Shown in pieces: positions 37,301 through 52,300 of a stretch of DNA of 64,000 nucleotides. A model generated the notes under the pieces. The model was not told the origin of the DNA and made no database searches. It worked only from the letters and a program-made list of their open reading frames with translations. The DNA comes from Turritopsis dohrnii. Its lineage: Eukaryota; Cnidaria; Hydrozoa; Anthoathecata; Oceaniidae. Location: assembly GCA_027922465.2 (NCBI GenBank), contig BQMF02000425.1:248001-312000 (forward strand), written 5' to 3'. The position numbers were made by a program, and so were the translations under genes. Positions within the stretch are counted from its first letter, which is position 1. The number at the start of each line of letters is the position of its first letter.

Positions 37301-40300
37301 GTAACTAAGCTTCAGTCCTCGGAGCAATGTTTTAATTGTACGCCAGGTATGTTTTGCGGCAACATGAACCTTACACAACCTTCTGGAGATTGTTGGGCTG
37401 GTTATTATTGTTCCAGTGGAGCTTCTAAACCAGATCAAATTCCATGTCCAGAAGGACATTACTGTCCTTCGCAAACCTATGATCCGAAACAGTGCTCTCC
37501 TGGATTCTTTCGTAATACAACTCATGGGAAGAATGGATCTGACTGTTGGCCATGTGAGGGAGGCAAATATTGTAAAACAGATGGTTTGATATTTCCAACT
37601 GGTGACTGTGCACCTGGGTAACTAATTCTTTAAATGTTTTTTTAGATTTTCTTATATGGTTATATTATCCATAGGCTTCTTTTTTTTTCTTTGTTCAGAA
37701 ATATTAAATAGTAGAAAATTAAATGAAAAAAGTAAAGCTTTCCCCTAAAGTAAATATATGAGTAAGCAGAGATATAAAGTCTGGGAATTGTGATTTTATG
37801 TTCGGCTTCATGAAATTGTTCTTTATTTTCAGTTATTATTGTCCTCCTGGCCAGATAGAACGAGAACCCAGTGCTCATGTTTGTCCGATTGGTTACTATT
37901 GTCCAGGTGGAACCTCAAAGCCTATACCCTGTCCTAGTAATGAAATGGCTAACACTACTCAGTCTGTTGAATGTTCTCCCTGTCCAGCTGGTTTTTACTG
38001 TTTAAAGTCTGGTGTTCCTATTTTGTGTGAAGAAGGATTCTATTGTCCTGCTGGAACTGGAGTAGATTTGAAACCATGTCCGAGGGGAACATATGGGCCA
38101 GAAAAGGGTTACAGTGAGCAACAGGATTGTAAGCCTTGTCCTGGTGGTAAGTATTGCTACTATGAGAATGCCACCACCTTCACTGGGATTTGCAATAATG
38201 GTCATTGGTGTAACTACGGAGTCGACCGAGCTAATCCTGTTGGAAATAATATCACCATTAATGGAACAGTTAATGAGACGTGCTTTGATGGCAGGGAGAC
38301 TGGATATGGAGGGATTTGTCCAATAGGACACTATTGTGAGGCTGGGTTTGAATTACCTCGTCCATGTGAACCTGGGACATATGCACCAATAGAAGGTCTA
38401 AGTGAATGTTATCCTTGTATGGAAGGATACTATTGTCCTTACCATAACATGACAGATTATCATTCTTATGAATGTCTGGAGGGGCATTATTGTCTCAATG
38501 GAAGCGATAGAGGTAATAATAACCCTTGCCCTATCGGAACCTTCTCCAGCAAAAAGAAAAATACCAACGAAGGAGATTGTGAAGGCTGTCCACCTGGGAA
38601 CTATTGTCCTGTTCCTGGTAAGAAATTTCTTCTACTTTTCCTGTGAAATTTTGTTTTTTAATAGTTTTCAATGGTCAAAAATATCATTTCGGTTTTAGGT
38701 ATAAGTGATCCTTCTACATATTCATGTCAACATGGTTATTTTTGCCGTCAAAATGCTACATCTGCCACTCCTGATCAAGGCCACCTAGCCAATATTTGTC
38801 CTCAAGGTGCATTTTGCCCGAATGGTACTGGTGAGCCTAATCTCTGTCCACCTGGAACCTTCAACAAGAAAATAGGTAAAGCACATACATGTGAAAAATT
38901 CTTAAAAGTTTTTCAGATCAGATATTTGAATCAGTGTGCCATCTTTTTTAGGTTTGTCTCAAGAACATGAATGTGAACAATGTACTAGAGGTTTTTATTG
39001 TGCTGTACCCGGTGCAAATACCACAACTGCACCATGTCCAAGAGGGTATTATTGTCTTTCTGGATCTGTTAATGGAACTGAAAATGAATGTCCCTTTGGC
39101 TCCTACTGTCCCATCAATTCATCTATGTATACTCTCTGTAAAAAAGGGACATTTCAGCCTCAGACCAAGAGGTGGGATGTTAATCAATGTCAAAGCTGCA
39201 CTGCAGGTGATAATCTATTGCGGTTTCATCATTTTTTGTGTCCCATATTTAAGTGAATATTGAGACCTGTTTGTAAAATTTTTATTTGTTTTCATTGCTG
39301 CTAGGATTCTACTGTCAAACTGATGGTTTACAAAATACATCAGGGCTATGTTTTGCTGGGTATTACTGTCCTACTGGTAGTGACCAGCCTAACCAAGTAC
39401 CATGTCCATCAGGGTTTCATTGCCCACTTGGAAGTAGCAGACCACAGTCTTGTGAAATGGGATTTTATTCAAATTCAAGTGAACGACATGATTGTTCAAT
39501 TTGTCCTGAAGGCTTCTATTGCACGTCACTTACATGGAGGGAGGATTTATTAAAGAACGAAACTATTGGTTATAGACCTTGTCCTGCTGGTTACTACTGT
39601 CCTGAAGGCACTGGTTCAGATTGGAAACCTTGTCCTCCTGGTACCTTCTCAAATAGCACTGGTCTTGGCTTAGCCTCCCATTGCCAGTCATGTCCTCCAG
39701 GAGAATATTGTGATGGTTCACTTTTGCGCATGCCAAATGGTAATTGTTCATCTGGGCACTACTGTACAATTGGTATGTTTATCTTAAAATTCCATTGTTT
39801 GTAAGACTTCCCTTATATTTGTGTCATGCATTGCTCCTCGATTTGCTTTCACTTACAAAATCTGCTTTGATGCTCATCCACACTTTTCTTTTTGTTCTTT
39901 CTTCTATGAAACATTCTTTGTATTAATTCCGTTGTTACTATTTGTTTTCAGGTGTTGCATTATCAAAGCCATATGTTGACCATTACAACCTGACTAATGA
40001 TACATGCCCATATGGTTCCATCCTTGGAAACACATTTAAAGGAATTGGTGATATATGTCCTAGTGGTCACTACTGCATTAGCGGTGCCTCTCATCCTTCA
40101 CCCTGTCCCAATGGAACTTACAATGATGATACTGGTCAGGAAACTTGTAAACCATGTCCACCAGGATATTACTGTCCTATAGGATCGATTTCGTATGAAA
40201 GTAATGTTTGCCCACTTGGTCATTATTGTCTGAGCAGAACTACAAGGCCGTACCAATATCCTTGTAAACCAGGGACGTTTAACAACAAAACCAAGCAAGT

Positions 40301-43300
40301 TGATGAGGATGGATGCTTGCAATGTGTGAATGGTTTCTACTGCGAAGGTTTTGGTAATACCAATGTGACTGGGCCATGTGCACCTGGCTGGTACTGTAAT
40401 GGAAGTGCTACTCAAAGAAAGCCTACAGTGAATGGTGGTATTTGTCCTCCTGGATTTTATTGCCCAGAGGGATCTACTGTGCCAACGGCTTGTGATTTTG
40501 GAACATACTGCAGTAGTACAGAGTTATCATTACCTGAAGGAAACTGCTCAGCTGGTTTCTATTGCAATCAAAAATCCACAACACCTAACCCTATAGATGG
40601 GATAATGGGAGACAGATGCCCCTACGGACACTATTGCTTAGAGGGTGTACTTCAGCCAATTTCTTGTTCACGAGGAACCTTTTTAAATGCAAGAGAAGGA
40701 AAAAACATCATTGACTGCCAACAATGCGAAGCTGGAAAATTCTGTAATGAAAGTGGAATGCAATTTCCTGCCGGTCCATGTAGTCCAGGACACTATTGTC
40801 CTGTCGGTCAACTGTCACCAACAGCCTTCATTTGTGATAGAGGTTATTTCTGTACTGGGGGTAAAGGCTATCAAGAAGCTTGTCCCTCTGGTACATATCA
40901 AAATGAACGGATGAAAACATCGTGTAAAACATGTGTTGAAGGTTACTATTGTGATGCATCATTAGAACCAGTTGTCAACTATACTAAAAATGTTTGCCCT
41001 GAAGGATATTATTGCCCAGCTGGTACAAAGACACCAGATGAATTTCCATGCAACATAGGAACATTTAATAACGTAACAGGTCGGGTGAATGAAACCGATT
41101 GTGCACCATGCCTTGGTGGTTACTATTGTGGTAAACCTGGAATTGTTTATCCTGATACGAAATGTGATGCTGGATATTTCTGCAAGTTTGGTGCAAAGAC
41201 ATCAACTCCTACTGAAGGACCAAATGCAAATATATGCCCTCTTGGTCACTTTTGTGAACTTGGAACTGCAAGCCCTGAGTTATGCCCATCCGGTTTTCTT
41301 GGTCTTGTTGAAGGACTTCAGCAGTTATCTGACTGCTCCCCCTGTCCTGCTGGTAAATACTGCATTGCTCCAGGTCAGTCAAACTACACAACAATCTGCA
41401 CCCAAGGTTATTACTGTCCAAATGGATCAGAATCAGCAACTTGGTATGAATGTCCAGCTGGTGCTTACTGTCCATCCGGAAGTCCAACTCCTCGTCTATG
41501 CCCCATAGGTACCTTTTCCAATATGACTAAACTTTATCATGAATCACAATGTCAAAATTGTAGTGCTGGCTCATATTGCAGAGAAGCTGGTTTGACAATG
41601 CCCAGTGGATTATGCCAACAAGGTTTTTTTTGTCCTGAAGGCAGCAAAGTTAAAAATCCATTTGACTGTGAAATTGGACTTCATTGTCCGGAAGGTAGGT
41701 AACATTATGGTTGTTTTCAGTCTTTTGTTCGAGAAAAAGGTTATTGATGTGAAAATGTTTATTTGCATGTCTTGAATTGAAGGGCTGAACAAAATATTAA
41801 ACCTTTGAGACAATGTAGGATTTGTGTTTTGTAAAAACCTATTTTACATTTTACATTTTAGGTAGCAAAACACCAAAAGAATGCTTACCAGGCTATTATA
41901 CAAATGCTACGAAACAATACGAATGCCAAGCTTGTCCATCCGGCTACTTTTGTCTACCTGTCAATTTGACTTCAGATCCTTACTCGGGATATCAGGCTTG
42001 TCCACCTGGATTTTATTGCCCTCCAAAAACTGGACTTAATTGGAAATCATGCCCACCAGGTACATTCAGTAACCAACTTGGTTTGTCATCTGCTTCACAA
42101 TGTGAAGATTGCCCTGAAGGGAAGTATTGTGCACATAAGAATGCAACTATGTACACGGATGAATGTGATGGAGGATATTATTGTGTTGGTGGTGTGGATC
42201 GGCCTAATCCCATTCAAAACACAAGTGTATCTGATGGCAACTGTTCCAGACTAGGACTGCATACAGGTATTTTATTTGTCTTTTTTTTTATTGCTGAAGA
42301 AAAAAGACCAAAAAAGATGAATCCTATTTTTGTTTCCATACTAGAAGTTTTATATCCATGTTATGTTCTGTGTAATTGTGCAAACTTAATGTTTAGGAAT
42401 TGGGGGAATTTGTCCTCCAGGAAGTTATTGTCGAAGAGGATCTGCTTTGCCAGTACTTTGTCCAGCTGGTAGCTATCAAAATGAGGAAGGCCAGACCCAG
42501 TGTAAAAGCTGCCCTGAAGGATATTATTGCTATGCAAATTCCACAGATTATGCCAGCAACAGCTGTCCACCTGGTAGATTTTGTCCCTTGAATACTACAG
42601 ACCCTGACTTGCATCAATGTGGTCCTGGAACATATAACCAGCATCATGGTCAAATCAATGTATCAGCATGTGTACCTTGTGCTGGTGGAAAATACTGTCC
42701 AGGTTTTGGTAACGACATACCTTATCGTAATTGTAGTGGTGGTTATTACTGCCCTGGAGGTGCTAAGAATGCAACAATGTTACCCTGTCCAATTGGATTC
42801 TTCTGCCCCAGTGGAAGTGTACAGCCAACTGCATGCAAAGAAGGTCATTATTGTGATATGCCGTTTATGGAGGAATCATATAAAGAGTGCAAAGAGGGAT
42901 ATTATTGCACACTTGGCGCATCAAGGCCAGATCCTATTGATAATATAACTGGAAGTTTCTGTCCAAAAGGTCACTTTTGCCCCAGAGGTTCGCCCAGACC
43001 AGAGTCATGTCCGCCAGGCTTTTACCTTAATTCTACGAGGAATGTGTAAGTTGTCTTGAATTGGTTTGTTTTGATATTTTGATAGTTTAATTTCTGACAT
43101 TTGTCCATTCAGATATGCCATTTTAGAAACTATTGCAGTTCTAATTTTTTCCAACAATCTTAACAACATTTCAGAAATAAAACAGATTGCATGGAGTGCC
43201 CAGCTGGTCAGTTCTGCAAAGATTATGGCTTAGCTGATCCTAGCGGTTTCTGCTCACCTGGCTACTACTGTACAGGTCAGGCCGTGAATCCAAAACAACA

Positions 43301-46300
43301 TCCATGTAACCCAGGTCATTTCTGTCAGTCTGGAAGTAAATTATCAACACCGTGTCTGGCAGGAACATATCAAAACTTGTTAGGACAATGGCAATGTAAA
43401 ATGTGTCCTGAAGGTAATGTCAATATGGTTAGAAGTTGCAGTTTGTATTATTGACTTTATGATGAATCTTTGTTACTCAAATATTTATCATGGTATTACA
43501 GTCACTTTTGCAAATGTATAGATAAGACATTGCACAATTTGACATTATCCCTTAGGCTTGTTAATTTTTGTTATCTGATCCAGATTAATGAAGAGATTCA
43601 TTTTTAAAGTCTTGTTTTTTAGTCTGGACAACTTTATATTTCAGGATTTTTCTGTGATGGAAAGACAATCAACTACACAGATCATGAATGTCCACCAGGA
43701 TATTTTTGTCCTAATGGTACAGAATTTGACAAACAGTATTCATGCTCCCCTGGAACATATCAAAATCGAACAACAGCAGTGTCATCAGATGATTGCCTGC
43801 CGTGTCCTGGAGGTTTTGCTTGCGACAATGCCGCTATTATTTATCCAACCAGACTTTGTTCTGCTGGATATTTTTGCAAATCAGGATCAAATACAACAAC
43901 ACCAACATTTGGAAAGCTTGCTGACATTTGTCCTTCTGGTAAATACTGTCTTGAAGGTATGACTTTTTTTATATTTTGTTGTTTACTATTAATCAGTGAA
44001 TTTCCTTATTTTCATAATGATAATCTATTGGTGTAATAATTAGGGAACTTCTTTTTAAAGGTACTGATGAACCTATTTTATGTCCAATTGGTACTTTCCG
44101 TCCCAACACAGGTGGACAACAACTTCAAGATTGCAATCCTTGCCCTGGTGGATCATTTTGTAATACCACAGGTTTGCAAGCACCTTCTGGTTTATGTGAG
44201 GCTGGATACTATTGTCCGCAAAATTCATCCAGCCCTACCGAAATTTTATGTCCAGAGGGACACTATTGTGAACGAGGAAGTGAGTACCCATCAGAATGCC
44301 CAGAAGGCACTGCTTCAAATTTTACGCGTCTTATGAAGGAGAATCAATGTCCAACATGTCCAGCTGGCTTCTTTTGTGCAACACCAAAGTTGACGTCACC
44401 ATCAGGTTTTTGTAGTGCTGGATATTATTGTCCTCATGGCAGTATAAGTGATAAAGCTGTCATATGTCCTGCAGCCATGCATTGTCCAGTTGGAAGTGGT
44501 GAACCAAAGCACTGTCCTGATGGCAATTACACAAGCTGGGAAATGGCATCAGAATGTGTTATTTGTGAAGCTGGGTATTATTGCTCGTCAGCTGCAGTTG
44601 TGCCTGGTAAGTGTGGGTTTTTGATTTCTAATTTCATGTTGTATGATGAGGTGGCAACATTTATGATGTCTATGTAATTGGTTTAGGTGTTAATAACTCT
44701 GGAATTGTGAAATGTCCTGCTGGCTTCTTTTGTCCTGTGGGAACTGGATTGGATTGGCAACCATGTCCACTTGGAACGTACAGTAATGAGATTGGGTTAT
44801 TAGAGGAGAGGTCTTGTAAACCATGTGAAGCGGGGAAATACTGTAGAGATTTGAATGCAACACAACCTACCAATAACTGTAGTGTTGGCTACTACTGTGT
44901 ATCAGGTGTCGACACTCCATATCCCGAACTCACCAATCTGACACACTGTCCATTGACATATGTGCATATGAGCATTGGTGGGAAATGCCCTCCTGGTTTC
45001 TTCTGTCCTGAAGGAAGTGCAACATACCAAGGTCAGTTGTTGAAAAATGTTTATTTTTAAGTTTCCATCTTTTTTAGCTGTACTGAGGTAGAATCTTTTC
45101 CTTCTAGCCTGTGATGCAGGAACCTATTCACCAGAAGCTGGTGCTGGATCATGTCTTATTTGCCCTCCTGGATATTATTGTTTGAACCAAACATCAAATT
45201 ATACAGAAAATGTCTGTCCTCCAGGACATTTTTGTCCACATGGAACAAAGGATCCATATGAGTATAGATGTCCACCAGGAACATTTAATCCCGATGAACT
45301 TGGGAAAAATATATCAGATTGCTTACCATGTACAAAAGGATCTTATTGTCAAGGATATGGTAATTTTAAACCTACGAACACATGCGAAGCTGGGTATTAT
45401 TGTCCAGGTGGAGTTGATAACCCGAGACCGGCAGAATACGAATGCCAACCACGACATTACTGCCCTGCTGGATCTCCCACTATGAAGAGTTGTATAGCAG
45501 GTTGGCATTGCTTGACAAGTGGGTTGTCCTGGCCAACCAACTACTGTGATGCTGGTTTTTATTGTTCTAATGGTTCATTGGTTGCTAACGAAACTATTTG
45601 CCCTGCTGGTCATTATTGTGGTCGTGGATTTGGATCTCCTAGACCTTGTCCTCCTGGAACGTTCTCCACATCTTTGGGTGTGTGGAATGACACAGTGTGC
45701 TCAAATTGCACGATGGGTTATTACTGCAACAACACAGGCTTACCTTATCCAACGGGCAAATGTTCTTCTGGATATTACTGTCCTGGTGGTCAAATCGAAT
45801 CCAGACCACTTGATCACTTATGTCCACGAGGTCATTACTGCGTAGAAGGTTCTCCCTATCCTGAACGCTGTGAGAACGGCACATACCAGGATGTGATGGG
45901 TGAAGAAGCTTGCAAAATATGTCCACCTGGTTACTTCTGTGACAATACCTTTTCACCTGTGGATAGTCTACTTGGAAGGTTGTGTCCAACAGGTCATTAT
46001 TGCCCATCTAAAACTCGTTATGAAAATGAATATGGTTGCTTGCCAGGAACGTTTTCAAATAGGACGGGTTTAAATGCTTCTTCAGAATGCCAGCCTTGTC
46101 CGCCAAGGTAGGTAAAACTTCTGTTGAAGTTCTTGTCTTGTATAACATTGAAATCTATTATGATAAACCATTGTGATATGTGCTATCATGATCTAATATT
46201 ATGTTATAGATACTACTGCCAACAAAAAGGATTATCAGAACCAGAAGATCTTTGTTTACAAGGTTATTTCTGCAATGGTAGTGCAGGTGTACCCGATCAA

Positions 46301-49300
46301 CATGATTGTCCAATCGGTCATTACTGTCCTACTGGGTCTTTCAAGCCCATCGCATGTCCACCTGGAACATTTGTAAAAACTACACGAAACACAAATAAAA
46401 CAAATTGCAACCCATGTAGTCCTGGAAAATGGTGTGATCCTAATGCTGGTGCCGTGGTAACTGAGCGAGATTGTGATGCAGGATTTATTTGTGTTTCAGG
46501 TAAATTCCATAAATAAATGTTTACATTACTGATTAAGAACTGTTTTCTTTATTACATTATTTACCATTTCAGGTTCAATTACTCCAAAGCCGTCAAATAT
46601 GAGTGTTGGAGGTTACCCCTGTCCTATAGGCCATTATTGTAGAGCAGGTGCAACAGTGGAAGAACAATGCCCACCTGGAGAATATTCACCAATCCGTGGA
46701 CTTGGAAAATGCTTGATTTGTCCAGCTGGTTACATGTGTCCAGACTTTGAAACAATTGTTCCACTTGCATGTCCTGCTGGACAATACTGTGGTAATGGTA
46801 CTGACACAAGAACTGGAATGCTGTGTCCTGAAGGGACTTTTAACCCGCTACAAAATCAGACAAGGGAAAAAGACTGTTTATCGTGTCCATCTGGGAAGTT
46901 TTGTGGAACGAAAGGTTTGAATCAACCTACAGATGATTGTTACGCTGGATACCTCTGCAAATCGGGTGCCAAAGTTCCTCAACCTGATGATGGTGTTAAT
47001 ATCCCCTGCCCAGAAGGAAAGTTTTGCACAAATGGTACACAAGTGGCTGAGTTATGTCCAGCAGGTACAATGAGAAGGTATCCTGGTGCCAGGTCTGTCC
47101 ATGATTGCTCACCATGTGAACCTGGAATGTACTGTGACAAGCCTGGGTTATCGTTGCCATCAGGTCAATGTTACCAAGGATTTTACTGCCCAGATTATGC
47201 TAAAATATCCCTTCAAATGCCTACATCATTTGCTTGCCCTAGTGGTTATTATTGTGGCAATGGAACTTCTGTTCCTGTAGGTTGCCCACCAGGCACTTAC
47301 CAGCCATATAATGGTTCGTTTTTCTGCTATCCATGTCCTGCTGGCTCATATTGCCCAAGTAACACATCAACACCGCTGCCCTGCCCTCCATTTCATTTCT
47401 GTCCAAACAGTACAATTGATCCACCTTTTTGTCCAAATGGAACATACACCAAGGAAGGTGTTGTTGGATTATCAAGAAGTGATGAATGTAACCCATGCCC
47501 TGCAGGATTATTTTGCCAGAATGGACAACCAGTTGGAAATTGTTCTGGAGGCTACCTATGTTACTCTGGAAGTACAATACCAAATCCAACAGATGGGATA
47601 CAGGGTGTAATTTGCCCGATTGGTTACTATTGCCCTCCAGGTAGTAAAGTGAAAGTGCAATGTCCCAAGGGTCGTGTGGTGATGAACGAAGGGAGCAGAA
47701 GTATAGCTGACTGTCAGCGATGCTCTGCAGGATTTACTTGCACTGTTGACAGCACAATTCCACAACCATGTGAAAGAGGTTATTATTGTCCATTTAATTT
47801 GACCAGACAACCATGTCCTGAAGGCACTTACAACAACCTAACTCATGCTGAAGATTCCTCATGGTGTAAAACTTGTCCTGCTGGGTATTGGTGCAGAGGA
47901 ACTGGTGAGTTTATCGCTTATATTCTCTTTACATCTCATCTTGGCATTTTGATGTTTCCATGGATATTTATTGATTTTAGGAACTGCTGACTATTTCACC
48001 ATCCCTTGTCCGGCAACCATGTATTGTAATGCTGGTGTTACCAGCCCCACACCATGTCCTCCTGGTACATTCCGCAATTACACTGGCGCTGGATCTGTTA
48101 ACGAATGTGATAGTTGTCCAGCTGGTCATTTTTGCCCATATAATGGTTCTGCCATCAGTATTCCTTGTATTAATGGAACATATTGTCCAGACGGATCAAT
48201 TCATCCACAATGGTGTGAAGCTGGTTATTACTGTCCAAATGCAGAATCCAAAATACCATGTCCAAGTGGATATTACTGCCCAAATGCAACCGCTATGCGT
48301 ATCCCATGTCCTGTTGGTCATTTCTGTCCTGGAAACGATAACTGCACATTGACTGGAGGTGGCACAATTAGTCCCATCATATGCCCGTTAGGTCTGTCAG
48401 TTATTTCAGCAATGTCTTAGTTGTCAACAAGGTGATATGTACATACATTTGTTATTTTTTCCTCGTTTATTTTATGTAGGTTATGAGGAAATAGCTGGTA
48501 CAACCAGGGAAACGTTTGTAGATACTTGTAAGAAATGTCCACCTGGTACTTATGGCGCAGTGGGTGATCGAAGTTCTTGCACAAAATGTAGAGCCGGTGT
48601 CATTTGCTTGTCTGGTATGAATTCTAGCATTTTTGTTTTTCATTTTTTTTGTTGAGCATTATTCTTTTGTTGTGTTGATTGCTTTTAATGGTTTATACTA
48701 AAGATGGGTTAGTTGATAAAGGACCTTGATTATCATTGCTATGACTACAATCCCTCTACCTTCTCCAATATGTTTTTATTCAAAGGTGCAACTACAGATT
48801 CTCCTTTGGTAAACACATCGAGATATGGTGTTAACTTTACTAACTCCTATCCATGTCCGGTTGGTTATTATTGTCTTTCTGGTGATCAGGAACCAAGAGC
48901 GTGCCCGAATGGCACATACAACGGTAGAGAGTACGCCTCTGAGTTGTCCAATTGTACCTTATGTCCTGTCGATCATTACAATCATCTCGTAGCACAGCCT
49001 GCCTGCTTCCATTGTGGTAGTCAAGCTAAACAGGAATATCAGGGCCAGGATAGTTGCAATTGTAATGGTTTGCATCGAGTCTTTATGGTGCGTAAAGTTT
49101 CATTTTTAAAATAATGTTGTAATGATATGATGATGGGATGATGTGTTGCTTTATTTTTAGCCCAGTGACAAGACGTGTTTATGTGAGAAAGGTTACAAAG
49201 TATTCGAAGGTCGAGAGCAGGATTGTGCTCAGATTCTGTATGGTATATGTAGTGAAGGTCAATGGCGCAATCAGGCCGGTACTTGCTTGAATCAGGAAGA

Positions 49301-52300
49301 ATGGAATAGCTACTGCTCCAAAGAGGTTTCTTTTATTTCGTTTGTGCAAACGTGTGGGTGTTTACAATTATTAAATGATCATCTGGTTTTGTGTAGGTTT
49401 GTGGGAAGGAAAAATTTGTGGGTTTTGATAGTGAACTTGGGTTATGCTTATGCAAAGTGGATGATCTAGAAAGGATATGTAACCGTGAATGCCGTATAAA
49501 ACAACGTTCGACATTACAATACGTCTGTTCGGATCCTGTCGTTATCCGTGTTACTCAGGAGAATGGTATTCAAGTAGGTTCCTGAAATAAATGTGTTTTT
49601 TTTCAACGTTCTTTCACACTTTTATTACTATAATTGTTTTGACTTCAGGTTGACTTACCATACGAAGATTTGATTGGCATCCCCAACTTCAGACACGTAT
49701 TTTCTCCTGATAAGTGTAAAGTATTGGATGGAACAGCGCACCCTTTCTACCTGGTGAATTTAGCAGGTATACAACTTGTCTCCTTCAGCTTAACGAAGAA
49801 TGTGCGGTGACGTAATGTTTGATGATTTTCTATATGTTTCTTTTAGGTGGTAGCTTCACTGGTGTGTACAGTCCTCCTCCCATTCTTATTGAAGAAATCT
49901 TGCGCTCCAATTCATTCAACGCAACCACTGGTTCGTCGGGAGGTGGTGCACCTTCTCGAAAAAGAAGAAGTTTATCTTCATCATCCTCGCCATCATTCAC
50001 TGGCATCACAAACCCTACAACTTGCTTACGGTTTAATGAACTCATACTATTTGATGTCTCCAACGACAACTTTCCAGAATATGATGAAGAGAACTTGTAC
50101 AACACAAACCCAGACTTCGATTTTGGAGCATTTAAAGATCTCACCGAGAAACATCGTTTAATGGCCACCAACTACACATTATTTCCCTTCAGGTTTCAAA
50201 CAGCTGGCGTGTACGTCTTTAAGATGAGTTCTGATGCTGATCAGAAGATGGTAAAACTTTTTATCAAATATTTGTTTTCGTAATACGCTGTTTGTTCATG
50301 TGTACTATTGTGCATTTTAGTATGTTCGTGTGATGGCGGAGGGTGCACAGTGTGGCGAGGACGGCCCGTTCTTCCCCACCACGCCTCGATCTGTTATACA
50401 GAATGGTATTGCTATCGATTCCACAATTTTGATCACTCCAGATTGGCTGTTGATTGGGTTGATGCTCGCTTGTTTCTTTATTTTGGTTCTCATCATCGTT
50501 CTTGGTTTGGTAAGTTTATGACATTCCTGACATTCGTTAAGAGCAGTGGCGGATCTAGAGGTATGTCGAAATTTGTGTAGGAGAGCATTAACATAATTTG
50601 TGAATTCAATTTATATTGCCAATGGGATTATTTGAACGCTTTTCTTTTATGGTTAGATTGCTTAAACTCTCCTACACAAATTTCGACATACCTCTAGATC
50701 CGCCACTGAAGAGTGTGTACATTGTTGTCAACCACACTTTTTTCTTTTTTCAGTTCATGTTCCGAACTCACGGCTGGCGTAAATCAACCTACCTTGACGC
50801 CAAATACAGAGGCGTCACCCAATTGTACAATTTCGACGACTATTCGTCTAAAGGATCTGCGGTTCATCCACTAAAGAAACTCAACAAAGCTAGAATGATA
50901 ATAAGTCAATATGGCGGCCAGAACCCTAACGCACCAGGTAAGATTTTTTATTGACATGTCAGCTTTGTTTGAATGCATGCAAGCTAGTATTGGATTGGTT
51001 TTCTGTTTCAGCTGCAAGTGTACCAGTAGGGGCGGTGAAAGGTGATGAATTCTGGGATTACGATCAGCAAACAGACTTAGAAGCTTTCAGTACCAGAGAT
51101 TTCTATAGTACATTATCGAACCAGACTAGTGAAATTACTGCAGCTCTGGCAAGACAGAAGGATCAGGTGCGCCATGATCGATTAACTTGACGAAAATGAG
51201 ATGTAGCAATTCGAATAATGCTGACGCATGATTTGTTTTTTAGGTGAAACAACTTTACAATAAAATTTCTGGCCAATCAGAATCATTGAAAGGATTATGG
51301 GTAGCGAAACTGAATTTGAAAGGAAAGAGTGTGTTAGCAACATCGGAAGATCTTCAAATGTATGAACGAAAGAAACAGGAGGTATGGGTTCTACTGTATA
51401 CATGCTGTCCATGTGATGAATTCTAAACAATTATGTTTTTATCTGTGGTTTATTTTTTAGTTGGATGACGAGCTAGAGAGACGGAAGGAGCTGGGTTTCA
51501 GATTTTTACAAACTTTGAGTCAACAAAACGAAATTTTGCGAGCAGATGAAGATGAGCGCGAATCTCACCAAGTATCTTTCATGGCGATAACTCGCGAGCT
51601 ATTGCGTCTACTAAAAGAATATGCAGAGTATCGCAAAGAAACGCCTGATAATGATGCAGACTTCGACGAAGGACTGAAGCAGTCGTACGTCTGTCGGTTA
51701 CTTGTCATGTTGATCATTACGTTCATTTGAATGTCGGTCCCTTATGTCGATATTTTTGTTTCCCAGGGTTCGCAGTCGAGCAGAAATGTTACTTCAAAAA
51801 CTGTCGGTTGAACTGACGAGTGAAGCACAGCGTCGCGGAGCACTGGGCCTGATAGGTCAACACACAGGTGCATTGATGTTGTTGAAGGATGGATCAGTTG
51901 TATACAGAGACCAGATTTTAAATCCCGATGGATCCGTCACAGATAACGACATTGTTACATTTGACGCTAAAACCGGTTTACTGTTACCCAAATCGGACCA
52001 AGTATCGATGCTGCTACCTGATGGGGTATCTAGCATCGATGTACCCAAAGGGTTCTTCGTGCATCCTGTTACATGTCGACTCATGCCTATTGAAGGTAAT
52101 ATATTTGTAATTCATTCAGTGAGCAATTATTTTCTCCAACGAGATCGTTGACAGTCACACTGTGCCAACGTCAGCATATCACCTGGTAACGTTAAGTAGA
52201 ACTGTCTCGACGTTGACGAGAATTAATGTTCCTGGATTTGTTCTGTAGGAAACGTTGCGTTTGATCCTGTTTCTTCGAGACTTGTGTTCACCACAGACAG

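Noticed and set aside
26366..49000. Many long plus- and minus-strand frames overlapping the Cys-rich exons (often His/Gln/Val-rich)
   Set aside because: They are shadows of the repetitive coding frame; they carry no signal, motif or splice logic of their own, and the Cys-rich frame alone joins across introns.
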